DNA from: DATJHM01 sp963777355
GTDB lineage: Bacteria; Chloroflexota; Ktedonobacteria; Ktedonobacterales; Ktedonobacteraceae
Length of the DNA stretch: 64,000 nt
Direction: 5' to 3'
Assembly: GCA_963777355.1 (NCBI GenBank)
Contig: CAVZQK010000032.1
Location: 62,001 to 126,000, forward strand
Of the stretch, positions 38,893-48,373 are shown piece after piece. The position numbers were made by a program, and so were the translations under genes. Every line of letters begins with the position of its first letter. The stretch's first letter is position 1. The notes under the pieces were generated by a model, which had not been told where the DNA came from, did not search any database, and worked only from the letters and a program-made list of their open reading frames with translations.

Positions 38893-39020
38893 CATATCGT
38901 GGAACTCCGTCAAGTTTGGTGAATAGCTCTTCAATAAGATGACGGCCAGCTTTGTGGTCGTGTCGGGAGTTTTCTCGATAAGCTCATCCTTCATCAAAGT
39001 TGACGGAGTTCCATATCGTG
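38893..39020. mobile_element. Second MITE, 22-bp inverted ends and 9-bp target duplication
   Basis: CATATCGTG occurs at 38893-38901 and 39012-39020. Between them, a 22-bp end starting GAACTCCGTCAA (38902-38923) pairs with 38990-39011, ending TTGACGGAGTTC, with two mismatches. The 110-bp element has no open frame. It is unrelated in sequence to the MITE at 20741-20893. Confidence 0.85.
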
Positions 39021-39073
39021 TCCAATTCTTTTTGAACCATATTGTGTCCGAGGTGGCTAAAACGTTTGTCAAA

Positions 39074-40054
39074 TCACACATTTGTCCCATTTCTCCAGGG
39101 TTTCAAGGATGTGTTGTTTAGTAGATGCAAAACAGCTTTGCCAGTGAATTGTCTTTGCAGCAAGCGTTGCGCGACCTCACCAATGTCGTGCCAGGAAGCC
39201 TCCACCTCGATTGGCGTCCGCAATTGCTGCTCGGCTACCAGTTGCGCGAGCCAGGCCAGATCTTCAGAGGCTGCACGACGCTGTAATTCTACATATATCC
39301 TCAGCCCGTAGAGGGTAACTCCCCCAAAATTGCTGAGATCAAAGGTGACCGATGGCGATACCGACCAGCCCAGCGTGACGCAGGTTCCCCCTGGTGCCAG
39401 CAGCGAGAGTGCGCTCGTCAGTGCTTTCCCACCGAGCGATTCGATAATCAGGTGGTATGGGCCATAGGCACGTGCAGGCTCAAGATCATCCCCCACGATC
39501 ACCTCATCGGCTCCCGCTTCACGTACTAACGCCTCGTTGCGAGCAGAACGAACCAAGCCAACGACAGAGGCACCGCTGAGCCGAGCAAGCTGATGCGCGA
39601 AGAGTCCCACCCCACCAGTGGAACCGGTAATCAACACGCGCCTATTCAGGAGCAGCCCTCCTTTCTCAAGCGCACGGAGCGCGGTGAGTCCAGCAACCGG
39701 TAAGGTTGCAGCTTGAGCAAACGTCACGCTGTCAGGAATCCCGGCCAGCAGGTTTGTCGGAACCGCTACTTGCTCGGCCCATGCGCCTGCCGGCATAGAC
39801 ATGCCTACAACCCGGCTCCCGGCCTGTGGTCCTGTCCCATTGGCAGCTTGCTTGATAACGGTTCCAGCCAGGTCCCAGCCTGGCCGCCAGCCAGCTTCGG
39901 CTGTCATGGCACGCATCACTTCTCCGCAATTCAAAGAAATGGCCTCAACTTGAACAAGTGCCTCCGATGGATCAGGCCGGGGTGCTTCGACCTCCTTGAT
40001 GATAAACCGTCCTGGAACCTCAGGCTCAACAACGATCGCACGTATGGAACTCAT
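39074..40054 (-). CDS. Zinc-type alcohol dehydrogenase/quinone-reductase-like protein (MDR)
   Basis: 326 residues from ATG 40054 (GGAAAGAGAG). It has VEAISLNCGEVMRA, a GWDLAGTV motif, a cofactor-binding region VLITGSTGGVGLFAHQLARLSGA, and FTGKAVLHL at the end. No structural zinc Cys cluster is seen, so it resembles the quinone-oxidoreductase-like MDR enzymes. It is downstream of, and on the same strand as, the TetR and AKR genes. Confidence 0.87.
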   Translation of the reverse strand: MSSIRAIVVEPEVPGRFIIKEVEAPRPDPSEALVQVEAISLNCGEVMRAMTAEAGWRPGWDLAGTVIKQAANGTGPQAGSRVVGMSMPAGAWAEQVAVPTNLLAGIPDSVTFAQAATLPVAGLTALRALEKGGLLLNRRVLITGSTGGVGLFAHQLARLSGASVVGLVRSARNEALVREAGADEVIVGDDLEPARAYGPYHLIIESLGGKALTSALSLLAPGGTCVTLGWSVSPSVTFDLSNFGGVTLYGLRIYVELQRRAASEDLAWLAQLVAEQQLRTPIEVEASWHDIGEVAQRLLQRQFTGKAVLHLLNNTSLKPWRNGTNV

Positions 40055-40119
40055 TTCTCTCTTTCCTTTCTTTTTCAGAGTAATTTCTCCTTGTGCACTG
40101 GACTCTACCCTTTTTCCGT

Positions 40120-40719
40120 TCATACTTGCGAAATAGTGCGCGGACTCAGGCCGAAAAGAATCAGGGACCAGACGGCCTCGAACGCGGCTTCGATATCAGG
40201 ATCAGACCAGACGGCGGCGTGGGCCGGGTCGTGGAAGAGGGTGGTTGCCGTGTACACCGCACGAGCGGAAACGAAGGGATCATCGGTGGCAAACTCGCCC
40301 TGAGCAACCCCCTCGCGAATGATCAGGGCGAGTTGCTCAACGAGGTGATCGATGTGTGTCCTGACGACATCCCTTGCCGAACCCGCAAGCTCCTTGTGTG
40401 TCGCGAATAATTCCGGGTCGTCCAGCACATTTTTTCGTGCCGTGGAGCACAAAAGAGTGAGCCAACGCCGCAGACGCTCCGTTGCAGGCCCATCCTCGTT
40501 CGCTATGGTGGTCAGCGGCAGCAACTTTCTCGTCAGCCAGCGATCAGCAATTGCATCCTGGAGCGCCGCTTTGCTCGGAAAGTGCCGGTAGATGCTGCCG
40601 TGGCTCACCCCCAGGGCACGGGCAACATCGACCACCGTCGTTTTGGCAAGCCCGAAGCGGCGCAGAACCTCCTCCGCCACTTCGAGAATACGTTCGGGTG
40701 TGAGTGTTTCGTCAGTCAT
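40120..40719 (-). CDS. TetR-family transcription regulator
   Basis: 199 residues. The N-terminal HTH region reads RRFGLAKTTVVDVARALGVSHGSIYRHFPSKAAL. The ATG overlaps the AKR stop as ATGA, so the two genes are translationally coupled. The C-terminal ligand domain is TetR_C-like. It probably represses its own operon in response to a small molecule, with the MDR enzyme next in line. Confidence 0.9.
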   Translation of the reverse strand: MTDETLTPERILEVAEEVLRRFGLAKTTVVDVARALGVSHGSIYRHFPSKAALQDAIADRWLTRKLLPLTTIANEDGPATERLRRWLTLLCSTARKNVLDDPELFATHKELAGSARDVVRTHIDHLVEQLALIIREGVAQGEFATDDPFVSARAVYTATTLFHDPAHAAVWSDPDIEAAFEAVWSLILFGLSPRTISQV

Positions 40720-41729
40720 CGGTTCTGCTCTCGACCTTGTTCACTATCGAGCAGAGCCATCAGTGGCACGGGATACCGTTCGCCTGCGACTGTGCCCTTC
40801 GGGATGGCCTGCTCAATCTGGGCCACGTCATCGGCTGAAAGGCGCAGGTCGAGGGCCTTTAAAGATTCATCGAGGCTCTCGCGCCGACGTGTTCCAACCA
40901 GCGGCACAATATCCTCTCCACGGGACAACACCCATGCAATAGCCATCTGTGAAACGGTTGCCCCCTTTTCCTCTGCAAGCGAGCGCAAGGCCTCGACAAG
41001 TGCGAGGTTGTGAGCGAGGTTGGCTCCGTTGAAGCGTGGGCTAAAACTGGCGAAACTGCCAGGCTCATGTGGACGCTCTTTTGACCACTGTCCGCTGAGA
41101 AGGCCGTGTGACAGAACGCCATACGCAGTAACCCCGATGCCTAGCTCGCGACAGGTAGGGAGAATATCGGCCTCGATGCCGCGCGAGAATAGCGAGTATT
41201 CGAGCTGGACGTCGGCAATGGGATGCACCGCCTGGGCCCGCCGGATCGTTTCGGACCCAACCTCGGAGAGGCCAATAAAACGAACGTATCCGGCCTTAAC
41301 CATGTCTGCGATAGCACCGATAGTTTCTTCAATAGGCACAGTAGGATCAAGACGGGCCGGACGATAGATGTCAATGTAATCAGTGCCAAGCCGACGCAAG
41401 GTGTAAGCCAGAAAGTTCTTGACCGAGGCAGGACGGCCATCGATGCCAACAAAGCGGCCCTCGGGATCACGCAATCCCCCGAACTTATCGCTAATCACAA
41501 CCTGCTCGCGCCTCCGTCCCCGCAGAGCCTCGCGCAGCAGCATCTCGTTGTGTCCCATCCCATAGAAATCGGCTGTGTCAAGCAGCGTGACACCACTCTC
41601 GATGGCAGCGTGGATCGTCGCAATACTGATCTCTTCATCTGCTGGCCCGTATGCGTCAGACATGCCAGCGCAGCCCAGACCAATAGCCGAGACGCGAGGG
41701 CCATACGTTCCAAGCGAACGTGTCATCAT
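40716..41729 (-). CDS. Aldo/keto reductase
   Basis: 337 residues. Tim-barrel AKR motifs: LGCAGMSDAYGPADE, LLDTADFYGMGHNE (catalytic Asp and Tyr), YIDIYRPARLDPTVPIEET (R in place of a usual Q/H), and ATVSQMAIAWVL, IVPLVGTRR (NADPH-binding). The family resembles AKR13. It is the first gene of an AKR-TetR pair; a further MDR gene follows, which suggests a redox-stress unit. Confidence 0.92.
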   Translation of the reverse strand: MMTRSLGTYGPRVSAIGLGCAGMSDAYGPADEEISIATIHAAIESGVTLLDTADFYGMGHNEMLLREALRGRRREQVVISDKFGGLRDPEGRFVGIDGRPASVKNFLAYTLRRLGTDYIDIYRPARLDPTVPIEETIGAIADMVKAGYVRFIGLSEVGSETIRRAQAVHPIADVQLEYSLFSRGIEADILPTCRELGIGVTAYGVLSHGLLSGQWSKERPHEPGSFASFSPRFNGANLAHNLALVEALRSLAEEKGATVSQMAIAWVLSRGEDIVPLVGTRRRESLDESLKALDLRLSADDVAQIEQAIPKGTVAGERYPVPLMALLDSEQGREQNR

Positions 41730-42025
41730 GTTCTCAACTCCTCATATATAAATACGTTTTGAACGTTTCCGAGAAAAAGGATGTTCATCCTGAGTAGATG
41801 AGAGGAGTATACTCTATAAAATGACAAAAATCAATATCTGTCACTAGAAATTTGTTATTTATCTGGCAGGAAGCCTGGCAAGACAGCATCACGGCGCTTT
41901 CTTCTCAAATAATCTCATCTATTGCCGACTCCATCTGACCTCTGCCATATTGCAAATGCGCCAGGAACATGCTACTATAGCAGCACAAAATAAATAGTCT
42001 GGTGAGTGGAAGAAAAGTGTAGCCT

Positions 42026-43315
42026 ATGAACCCCCAAAGCTATTTTAAGATTCCCCAATCACGACGCAGCATCTTACAGCAACTTGCTGCACTCGCAATT
42101 GGCACAAGTACGTTGAGTGCATGTGGCAAGACTACACCTGTTTCCCCAACAGCGCCAGGCGGCAGCACTGACCAGAATCCCATCCAGCATGTATTAATCG
42201 CTTGCCAGGAAAACCGCACCTTCGATACCTATTTTGGCTTCTATCCTAAAGCTGGCAACTTTGGTATGCCGGCGAACATTTCGTTGCTCGACAAAAACGG
42301 GAAAACAGTCAAGCCCTATCATTTCATAAAGCATGATACAAGCGATATCGCCCACGACTGGACGATTATTCATCGCGAATACAATAACGGGAAAATGGAT
42401 GGGTTTGCCGTGGCCGATGGACCCGAAACATTGGGATATTATAACGGAGCCGATATCCCCTTCTACTATGCGCTCGCCGATGCCTTTACTCTGTGTGGAC
42501 ACTATTTTTCTTATCAACTCGGCCCAACATTACCCAATCGTATCGCTCTCTGGGCAGGGACTACCGGCGGCATCACCAAAAATCACCGCGTCCCCTCTGG
42601 TAGCCTGGATTGGCCGATCATTGTCGATCTCCTGGAAGAGCATCACATCAGTTGGAAGTGTTACAATCTCGGTACCGGACTCGGCAGTGTTCCCGAAGTA
42701 GAATTTTTTAACGCGATCCCTTTCTTTAAACGCTGGTATAAAGATCCCCGCCTGCATTTCAGAGAAAAGGACTATTACAACGATCTGAAAACGGACTCAC
42801 TCCCGCAAGTCACCTTCTTAATCTCGGATGCCTTCACCAGTGAGCATCCCCCCTTGAGCATTCGCCAGGGCGAGCTTGAGATGGCAAAAGTAGTCAATGC
42901 CCTCATCCAATCCAATTCATGGCAGAAGTCCGCTCTCTTCCTGACGTATGATGAGGGCGGTGGATACTTCGATCATGTTCCGCCACCACAATTGGACGCC
43001 TATGGCCTGGGAATGCGCGTACCCGCGCTTGTCATCTCGCCCTGGGCTAAACGTGGCTATGTTTCAGGACAGTTATACGAACATAACTCACTCTTGAAAT
43101 TCATTGAGCGCCGCTTTAGCCTGCCTTCCCTGGCAAGCGTGAATCACCTCTTCGACGCCTCAACACCCAGCCTGAACAATGATGCTGCCCAGGGAAAGTC
43201 TTTCGGTCCGCCTGCTCCCCCACGCGACGGGCTGAAACAGTTAGGTGATTTTTATGAAACCTTCGATTTCACGCAAAATCCGAGTTATTATCCTGCACTT
43301 CCACAAAAGTTGTGA
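42026..43315 (+). CDS. Phosphoesterase/phospholipase-C-like lipoprotein (PF04185)
   Basis: 429 residues. The start carries twin-Arg-like QSRRSILQQL and a lipobox LSACGK, so it is probably exported through Tat and lipid-anchored. The core has VLIACQENRTFDTYFGFYPK (ENRSFD motif), HDWTIIHREYNNGKMDGF, HYFSYQLGPTLPNR and FLTYDEGGGYFDHVPPP; these are the AcpA/phospholipase C signatures. It hydrolyses phosphoesters outside the cell. Confidence 0.88.
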   Translation: MNPQSYFKIPQSRRSILQQLAALAIGTSTLSACGKTTPVSPTAPGGSTDQNPIQHVLIACQENRTFDTYFGFYPKAGNFGMPANISLLDKNGKTVKPYHFIKHDTSDIAHDWTIIHREYNNGKMDGFAVADGPETLGYYNGADIPFYYALADAFTLCGHYFSYQLGPTLPNRIALWAGTTGGITKNHRVPSGSLDWPIIVDLLEEHHISWKCYNLGTGLGSVPEVEFFNAIPFFKRWYKDPRLHFREKDYYNDLKTDSLPQVTFLISDAFTSEHPPLSIRQGELEMAKVVNALIQSNSWQKSALFLTYDEGGGYFDHVPPPQLDAYGLGMRVPALVISPWAKRGYVSGQLYEHNSLLKFIERRFSLPSLASVNHLFDASTPSLNNDAAQGKSFGPPAPPRDGLKQLGDFYETFDFTQNPSYYPALPQKL

Positions 43316-43349
43316 GCCCTAGTCCCCTGACCACTCTCATCACTAAGTG

Positions 43350-43382
43350 CGTAGGGCAGATCGGCTTGCCCGTCTCCTGCTC
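43350..43382 (+). repeat. 33-bp REP-like repeat, copy 1
   Basis: Starts CGTAGGGCAGATCGG and ends GCCCGTCTCCTGCTC. The same 33 bases occur at 61736-61768. GGGCA and TGCCC can form a short stem inside it. Confidence 0.75.
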
Positions 43383-43483
43383 ACCGCCCACCCTCTCACC
43401 GCATATCACTCTCCTTCAAAGCAGGCGGCCACAATATAAGCACGCTCACGCCGATGGTCAGAAAAATAGCGTAATTACAAGAT

Positions 43484-43521
43484 ATGCGCTGGATTGACAA
43501 TTAACTATCAATCCAGCGCAT
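43484..43521. other. 14-bp perfect hairpin
   Basis: ATGCGCTGGATTGA (43484-43497) pairs exactly with TCAATCCAGCGCAT (43508-43521) around a 10-base loop. It has no T-run. It may be a transcription stop for the phosphoesterase gene or a tiny repeat element. Confidence 0.6.
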
Positions 43522-44109
43522 AACCAATCGGCTAAGGGACTGCACAAAAATGGCTGTCTTACGCTGCCTATACGTAACTCGGAGAACTACACTGTTCTTA
43601 ACCAGAGCTCATTTTGCTTTGTGCTATACTACTGTTTCCTCGCCGGAGATGCTTTTTTCTCGATAAGATATCTCCTTCCACTGAAAGAAGTTGCTCTCTC
43701 AACCTGCATTTCTCAAAGATGCTTCCCAGACTGTCTAGATTGCGCTACAACGAACTCTCATCTTGATGATTGCCCCAATGCTGCCTTGCATTTCTAGAGG
43801 GATCAGGCGTCGTTGTGTTACGCATTTGGATCTGGTGTATCTTTCATGGAAGAAATGCTCAGATCTTTATCCAGAAACTTCCTCCTTATCTTGATCTTTT
43901 GCCTTACTGGCTCTGCTTCCGTGGAAAGTCTGTTTCCCTCATCCACAGTTATAATTTACAATCTGGATATCTCTACTCCATCACATAACAAGCTGTTTTA
44001 TCACGTTTTTATCACACTCGTTCAACACTTTTTGTATCCCACTTAAAATATAGGAGGAGGACTTAGAAAGATTTGTACCATTATGTGGCAAGTAAGGAGG
44101 TTCATACCA
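43522..44109. other. Intergenic, no gene supported
   Basis: About 590 bases. A short open frame at 43846-44046 has one hydrophobic stretch but no good ribosome-binding site or family, so I leave it out. AGGAGGAGG at 44051 and AAGGAGG at 44094 are two purine-rich sites near the next gene; only the latter suits its start. Confidence 0.4.
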
Positions 44110-44574
44110 ATGAACAAAGGGAAGATCAAATATGTCCTGCTTCTAAGTAGCTTTGCACTACTTATGACACTGGCAGGCACAACAGGGGTAAGTGCAAAAA
44201 ATATCGAGCAGCATCCAGAGACGCATAAGCAATTTAGTCCGATTATGCCAGTTATCACCCCTGGCAGCGAAAACAATACGAGGGCACTTGATAGCAATGA
44301 CTGTTTTGAGGTCGCCATTCATGGCAGCCTTTTCACGCCTTCACATTATGATGACAACCAGTATGCCGATCTCTATGCTACCGATCTTACCAACAATTCG
44401 CTCGAAATCCATCCCTGGTACACACGCATTGCTGAGGATGGAGCATTTACAAGAACATTCTCTGTCTGTGGAGTCAGCTCGTCTCTCAACCTGGTAACCT
44501 TTATTGCAGTCGATGACAATACCGGCGTGAGCTCGAATCCTCTCCCAGTAGCCATCACGCCATTCTCCCTTTAG
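44110..44574 (+). CDS. Secreted protein of unknown function
   Basis: 154 residues from ATG 44110, because TAAGGAGGTTC gives ideal spacing. Signal peptide 1-28: VLLLSSFALLMTLAGTTGVSA. The mature part has CFEVAIHGSLF, YADLYATDLTNN and FSVCGVSSSLN; two Cys may form a disulfide. Likely a beta-sandwich exported protein. A terminator follows. Confidence 0.65.
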   Translation: MNKGKIKYVLLLSSFALLMTLAGTTGVSAKNIEQHPETHKQFSPIMPVITPGSENNTRALDSNDCFEVAIHGSLFTPSHYDDNQYADLYATDLTNNSLEIHPWYTRIAEDGAFTRTFSVCGVSSSLNLVTFIAVDDNTGVSSNPLPVAITPFSL

Positions 44575-44619
44575 AATATAACCAAACAGAGGAGCACTGC
44601 TAGCGCCTCATAGTCTATT

Positions 44620-44657
44620 ACAGGCTGTTTACAAAAAATTGTAGACAGCCTGTTTTA
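44620..44657 (+). terminator. Intrinsic terminator
   Basis: ACAGGCTGTTTAC (44620-44632) pairs with GTAGACAGCCTGT (44641-44653) with one mismatch and is followed by TTTT. It ends the secreted-protein gene. Confidence 0.85.
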
Positions 44658-44716
44658 CGAGCTACCAGAACAAATAGCAGAATGAGCGTTCAGAAATTGT
44701 TAGCAGATTAAGCGCC

Positions 44717-45292
44717 TTAGAGCTTTTCATCTTCAATAGAGGTTACTGGGAGTGGATCAAGCTGTAGGCCCATCGCGTAGACATCAAAGAACTGTTCATG
44801 CAGATAAATTCTACGCGTGATACGGCCCTCGTGTACAAAACCATATTTCTCATAGAGATGAATAGCAGGCAGATTATCGACACGCACATGGAGATTGATC
44901 TTACGAATCATGCCAGTCTGCCTGGCCCAATCTATAAGATACGAGAGCAGGTACTTCCCAATCCCAAAATTCCAGTATTTGCGCAGAACAGAAATGCCAA
45001 AATCGCCACTATGGCGGAGACGAGGACGTTTACCACCCTCGAAGGAGAGAGTTCCAACAATTTCGCCAGCAATCTCAGCAACAATATAGAGGCAGTTCGC
45101 TGTTTCTGCATACTGCTGAAGCGTTCTGCGCTCCTCTTCCACACTCAGACCAAACTCTCCTGGGCCAAAGGTAGTATTCTCGCTCTCACCTGCCATCTGT
45201 TCGATGAAAGTCAGAATAGCTTCAGCATCATCTGGTCCCGCGTGACGGATAGTAAGCTGGAGATTGTTTTTTATCAGCACATGTTGTGTCAC
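44717..45292 (-). CDS. GNAT-family N-acetyltransferase (RimJ/RimL-like)
   Basis: 191 residues. GTG start at 45292 with CAAGGAGAGAGAT. It has LTIRHAGPDDAEAILTFIEQ, GDFGISVLRKYWNFGIGKYLLSYLI (the acetyl-CoA loop) and IHLYEKYGFVHEGRITRRIY. It probably acetylates a small molecule or a protein N-terminus. Confidence 0.87.
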   Translation of the reverse strand: MTQHVLIKNNLQLTIRHAGPDDAEAILTFIEQMAGESENTTFGPGEFGLSVEEERRTLQQYAETANCLYIVAEIAGEIVGTLSFEGGKRPRLRHSGDFGISVLRKYWNFGIGKYLLSYLIDWARQTGMIRKINLHVRVDNLPAIHLYEKYGFVHEGRITRRIYLHEQFFDVYAMGLQLDPLPVTSIEDEKL

Positions 45293-45488
45293 ATCTCTCT
45301 CCTTGAAACTCTGTTAGAAGTCACTGATAGGATGTTACTCCCAATTGAAACTCTGGCCTCATTTGCCAAATCAGTATCTCATACATTATCAAATCCTTCA
45401 ATGTATAGAGACATCATTACAATGAAATAAGATAAGTAGTTCCACAGAATTTTTCTTTTTCTGAAAATAAGCCATTAGGAGCCGTCAA

Positions 45489-47210
45489 ATGACACGAAGC
45501 AAAAAGTTTACCTCTAGTATGCTCTCTCTCTTGTTGTGTCTGCTGACATTGCTCATAACAACAACATGCAGTGGCTCAGGTGCAGCTCCTAAAGGCACGC
45601 TAAACCCTCAACCAGCCGCAATCTCAGCCGACCAACAGACTCTGACGTATCCACTTTCGGGTGATATTGCAACGTTCGATCCCGCCCTGGTCCAGGATCA
45701 GGATTCAATAAATGCTATTATGCTGGTCTATACAGGATTAGTCACACTCGATACTACTCTGAAGGTCGTCGATCAGATGGCCCAATCCCAAAGTCTCGCC
45801 AACGACAAAACGACCTGGACCTTTCTATTAAAACCTCATCTGAAATTTAGCGATGGCTCGCCTTTGACATCCGCGGATGTGGTCTGGAGCCTCAACCGCG
45901 CTATCGATCCAGCTACAAAATCTGCGGTCTCTCACTATCTTTCGCTGATCCAGGATTTCGATAAATTTCAGACTGGACAGCTTACAACGCTCATCGGTGA
46001 TAGTCTCCTGGCTCCCGATCCAAATACGGTCATTATCAAAACCAGCAAGCCCGCCGCCTATTTCTTACAGACACTTGCTTATCCAGACGCATTCGTCGTG
46101 GAGAAAAAACTGGTTGACAAATACGGCACCTCGTTCACGCAACATCTCAATGAGGGCGGCGGCTCCGGCCCATTCAAAGTCCTGAGCTATTCTCATACCA
46201 GTGGCATTACGTTTGTCCCCGATCCTGATTATTATGGGGCAAAACCTAGATTGCAGGAGATCGTCATGTCCTACTTCACTACCACTGAGGCAAGCTATCA
46301 AGCATACCAGAGGGGACAGGTCGATCTGACCATCGTGCCACCTGAAGACTTCAGCCAGGTTATCCACAAAAAAGGTTTTCTCAACGTACCACAACTGTCA
46401 ATTATCTACCTGGCAATGAACTATCTGAGCAAGCCATTCGACGACATCAAAATTCGCCAGGCGCTGGCACTGGCAATAAACAAGACGCAGCTGGCTCACA
46501 AGCTCTATAAAGATATTTATATCGCAACGAACCATATCATTCCTGAAGGTATGCCCGGTTACAATCCAGATCTACGTGGACCAGGCGGAGTAAAGAGTAC
46601 CACAGGCGATCCTGCCCTTGCCAGAAAACTCTTTCAAGAAGGATTAAATGAGAGCGGCTATCAGAGTATAACTGCGCTGCCGAAATTGCAGGTCTCCTAT
46701 TATCCCCATTCCCAGATTACCCGACAGTTTATAACGGCCATCGTTCAGATGTGGCAGAGTACTCTGGGTATTCACGTCCAGCAACAGGCGCTAGATTTCT
46801 ACAAACTTCAGGATCTTCAGGATAACACAAGAAACAATCCGCACGGCCTGCAAATCTGGCGTACCGCCTGGGGCGCGGACTATCCCGATCCCCAGGATTG
46901 GCTCTCGCTCTTCTTCCAGCGGGGCCAGGGCTACAACGAGCAAAACTATGGGCAGAATACCTCTTCAGGTGCGGCAGAGCAACAGCAAGTACAACTACAA
47001 ATGAACAATGCGGACGTCACCCCTGACACTATGGCACGTATCAAAGCCTATAATAAGCTTGAACAGGCCATTGTAAATGATGTGGGCTGGATTCCTATCT
47101 TCCAGGTTGCTACACAATATCTGGTCAATCAAAAAATAATTGGTCTAAAACTAAACGCCCAACTCGTGTTCCCACCTGATAGCTGGAGCAATGTTTATAT
47201 TGCCCAATAG
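45489..47210 (+). CDS. ABC-type oligopeptide solute-binding lipoprotein (family 5)
   Basis: 573 residues, ATG after AGGAGCCGTCAA. A lipoprotein signal ends TTTCSG. The mature part is the SBP_bac_5 fold: TLTYPLSGDIATFDPALVQDQDS, WTFLLKPHLKFSDGSPLTSADVVWSLNRA, GGGSGPFKVLSY and IRQALALAINKTQLA. No permease or ATPase is adjacent, so it is an orphan binding protein. It may serve peptide or signalling uptake with a transporter elsewhere. Confidence 0.9.
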   Translation: MTRSKKFTSSMLSLLLCLLTLLITTTCSGSGAAPKGTLNPQPAAISADQQTLTYPLSGDIATFDPALVQDQDSINAIMLVYTGLVTLDTTLKVVDQMAQSQSLANDKTTWTFLLKPHLKFSDGSPLTSADVVWSLNRAIDPATKSAVSHYLSLIQDFDKFQTGQLTTLIGDSLLAPDPNTVIIKTSKPAAYFLQTLAYPDAFVVEKKLVDKYGTSFTQHLNEGGGSGPFKVLSYSHTSGITFVPDPDYYGAKPRLQEIVMSYFTTTEASYQAYQRGQVDLTIVPPEDFSQVIHKKGFLNVPQLSIIYLAMNYLSKPFDDIKIRQALALAINKTQLAHKLYKDIYIATNHIIPEGMPGYNPDLRGPGGVKSTTGDPALARKLFQEGLNESGYQSITALPKLQVSYYPHSQITRQFITAIVQMWQSTLGIHVQQQALDFYKLQDLQDNTRNNPHGLQIWRTAWGADYPDPQDWLSLFFQRGQGYNEQNYGQNTSSGAAEQQQVQLQMNNADVTPDTMARIKAYNKLEQAIVNDVGWIPIFQVATQYLVNQKIIGLKLNAQLVFPPDSWSNVYIAQ

Positions 47211-47366
47211 TAGCGTGGGGCCAGGGTCATTTATGCAAGTATCGTTCGCTAATTTAATTGTATAATCCGTCTATCTAATTTAATTAGGCACGTTATAACC
47301 ATACTATGCTACGAACTGACCCTCCGTAAAGAAAAGAGCCGATTATTCAAAAGGAGAAGTACGTCT

Positions 47367-48253
47367 ATGCCTCGACCTTTTCGCTTTGGCCTTGTCGCGA
47401 CTTATGCTCCCTCGCGCTCAATCTGGGTGAGCATTGGCCGTCGTGCTGAAGAGCTTGGCTATGCAACGTTGTTAATTCCGGACCGCACAAGCAGCGGGAT
47501 ACTAGCACCCATTCCGGCGTTAGCTGTTATAGCCTCAGTAACCACCTCGTTGCGTATTGGCAGCTATGTGTTCTGTAATGGCTATCGCCATCCCATCCTC
47601 CTCGCGAGAGAAGCGGCAACACTCGATCTCCTCTCTGATGGTCGATTTGAACTTGGCCTGGGTGCTGGTGTCTCCTCAACTGAGTTTGAACAGATGGGGA
47701 TACCATTTGCCAGCGCTGGCACACGCGTCGGCCAACTCGAAGAAACTATTCAGGTGATGAAACAGCTTTTCGCAGAAGAGACGGTCAATTTCCGTGGGAA
47801 GTACTACACCATTACAGAGCTGAAGGGAAACATCAGATCGATCCAGCAACCCCATATGCCTATTCTCGTGGCGGGCGCGGGAGAGAGGATGCTCAAACTG
47901 GCGGCCAGAGAAGCTGATAGTATTGCCATCGGATCAAAAATCGGCAAACGTGGGGTGGACCCAACAGATGCCACATTGGAGCAAAAGATCGCCTGGATCA
48001 AAGAAGCCGCTGGTGAGCGTTTCCCAGACCTGGAACTAGGCCAGACGATCTACGATCTGGAAATTACTGATAGCGCAGTCCCTCTCTCCTCCCAGGCAGG
48101 CGGCTGGTTTATTCCAAAAGACCACTCAGTACCGAGCAAGCAGTCGCCCATCTTCTTGAGCAGCGGGACCGCTACGGATTATCCTATCTTCAGGTCTCTG
48201 CACAACAGATGGAGAACTTTGCCCCGGTGCTTACGCAACTACATGGGAAATAA
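47367..48253 (+). CDS. LLM-class flavin (F420-type) oxidoreductase, C-terminus frame-shifted
   Basis: ATG follows AAAGGAGAAGTACG. TIM-barrel LLM motifs: RAEELGYATLLIPDRT, LGLGAGVSS, MPILVAGAGERMLKLAAREADSIAI and LGQTIYDLEITDS. As given the frame runs to 48371 with a strange tail after GGWFIPK. If one A is added to the AAAA run near 48118, it gives RPLSTEQAVAHLLEQRDRYG and ends LTQLHGK at 48251-48253, the normal end of the MSMEG_2516-type family (F420-dependent). The repaired protein has about 295 residues. Confidence 0.85.
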
Positions 48254-48373
48254 AATCTCAGTTGCGCAGGTTGCATTCTCCCTGCGCAACCTGCAAGCGC
48301 TTCACGCCGATATGAACACAATGCATCGGGAAGATGGTAGTAAGGAATATTACCCATCCCCATCGACATAAAA

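Noticed and set aside
43813..44046. A small hydrophobic frame
   Set aside because: It could be a membrane peptide, but there is no good ribosome-binding site and the sequence is T-rich by composition.
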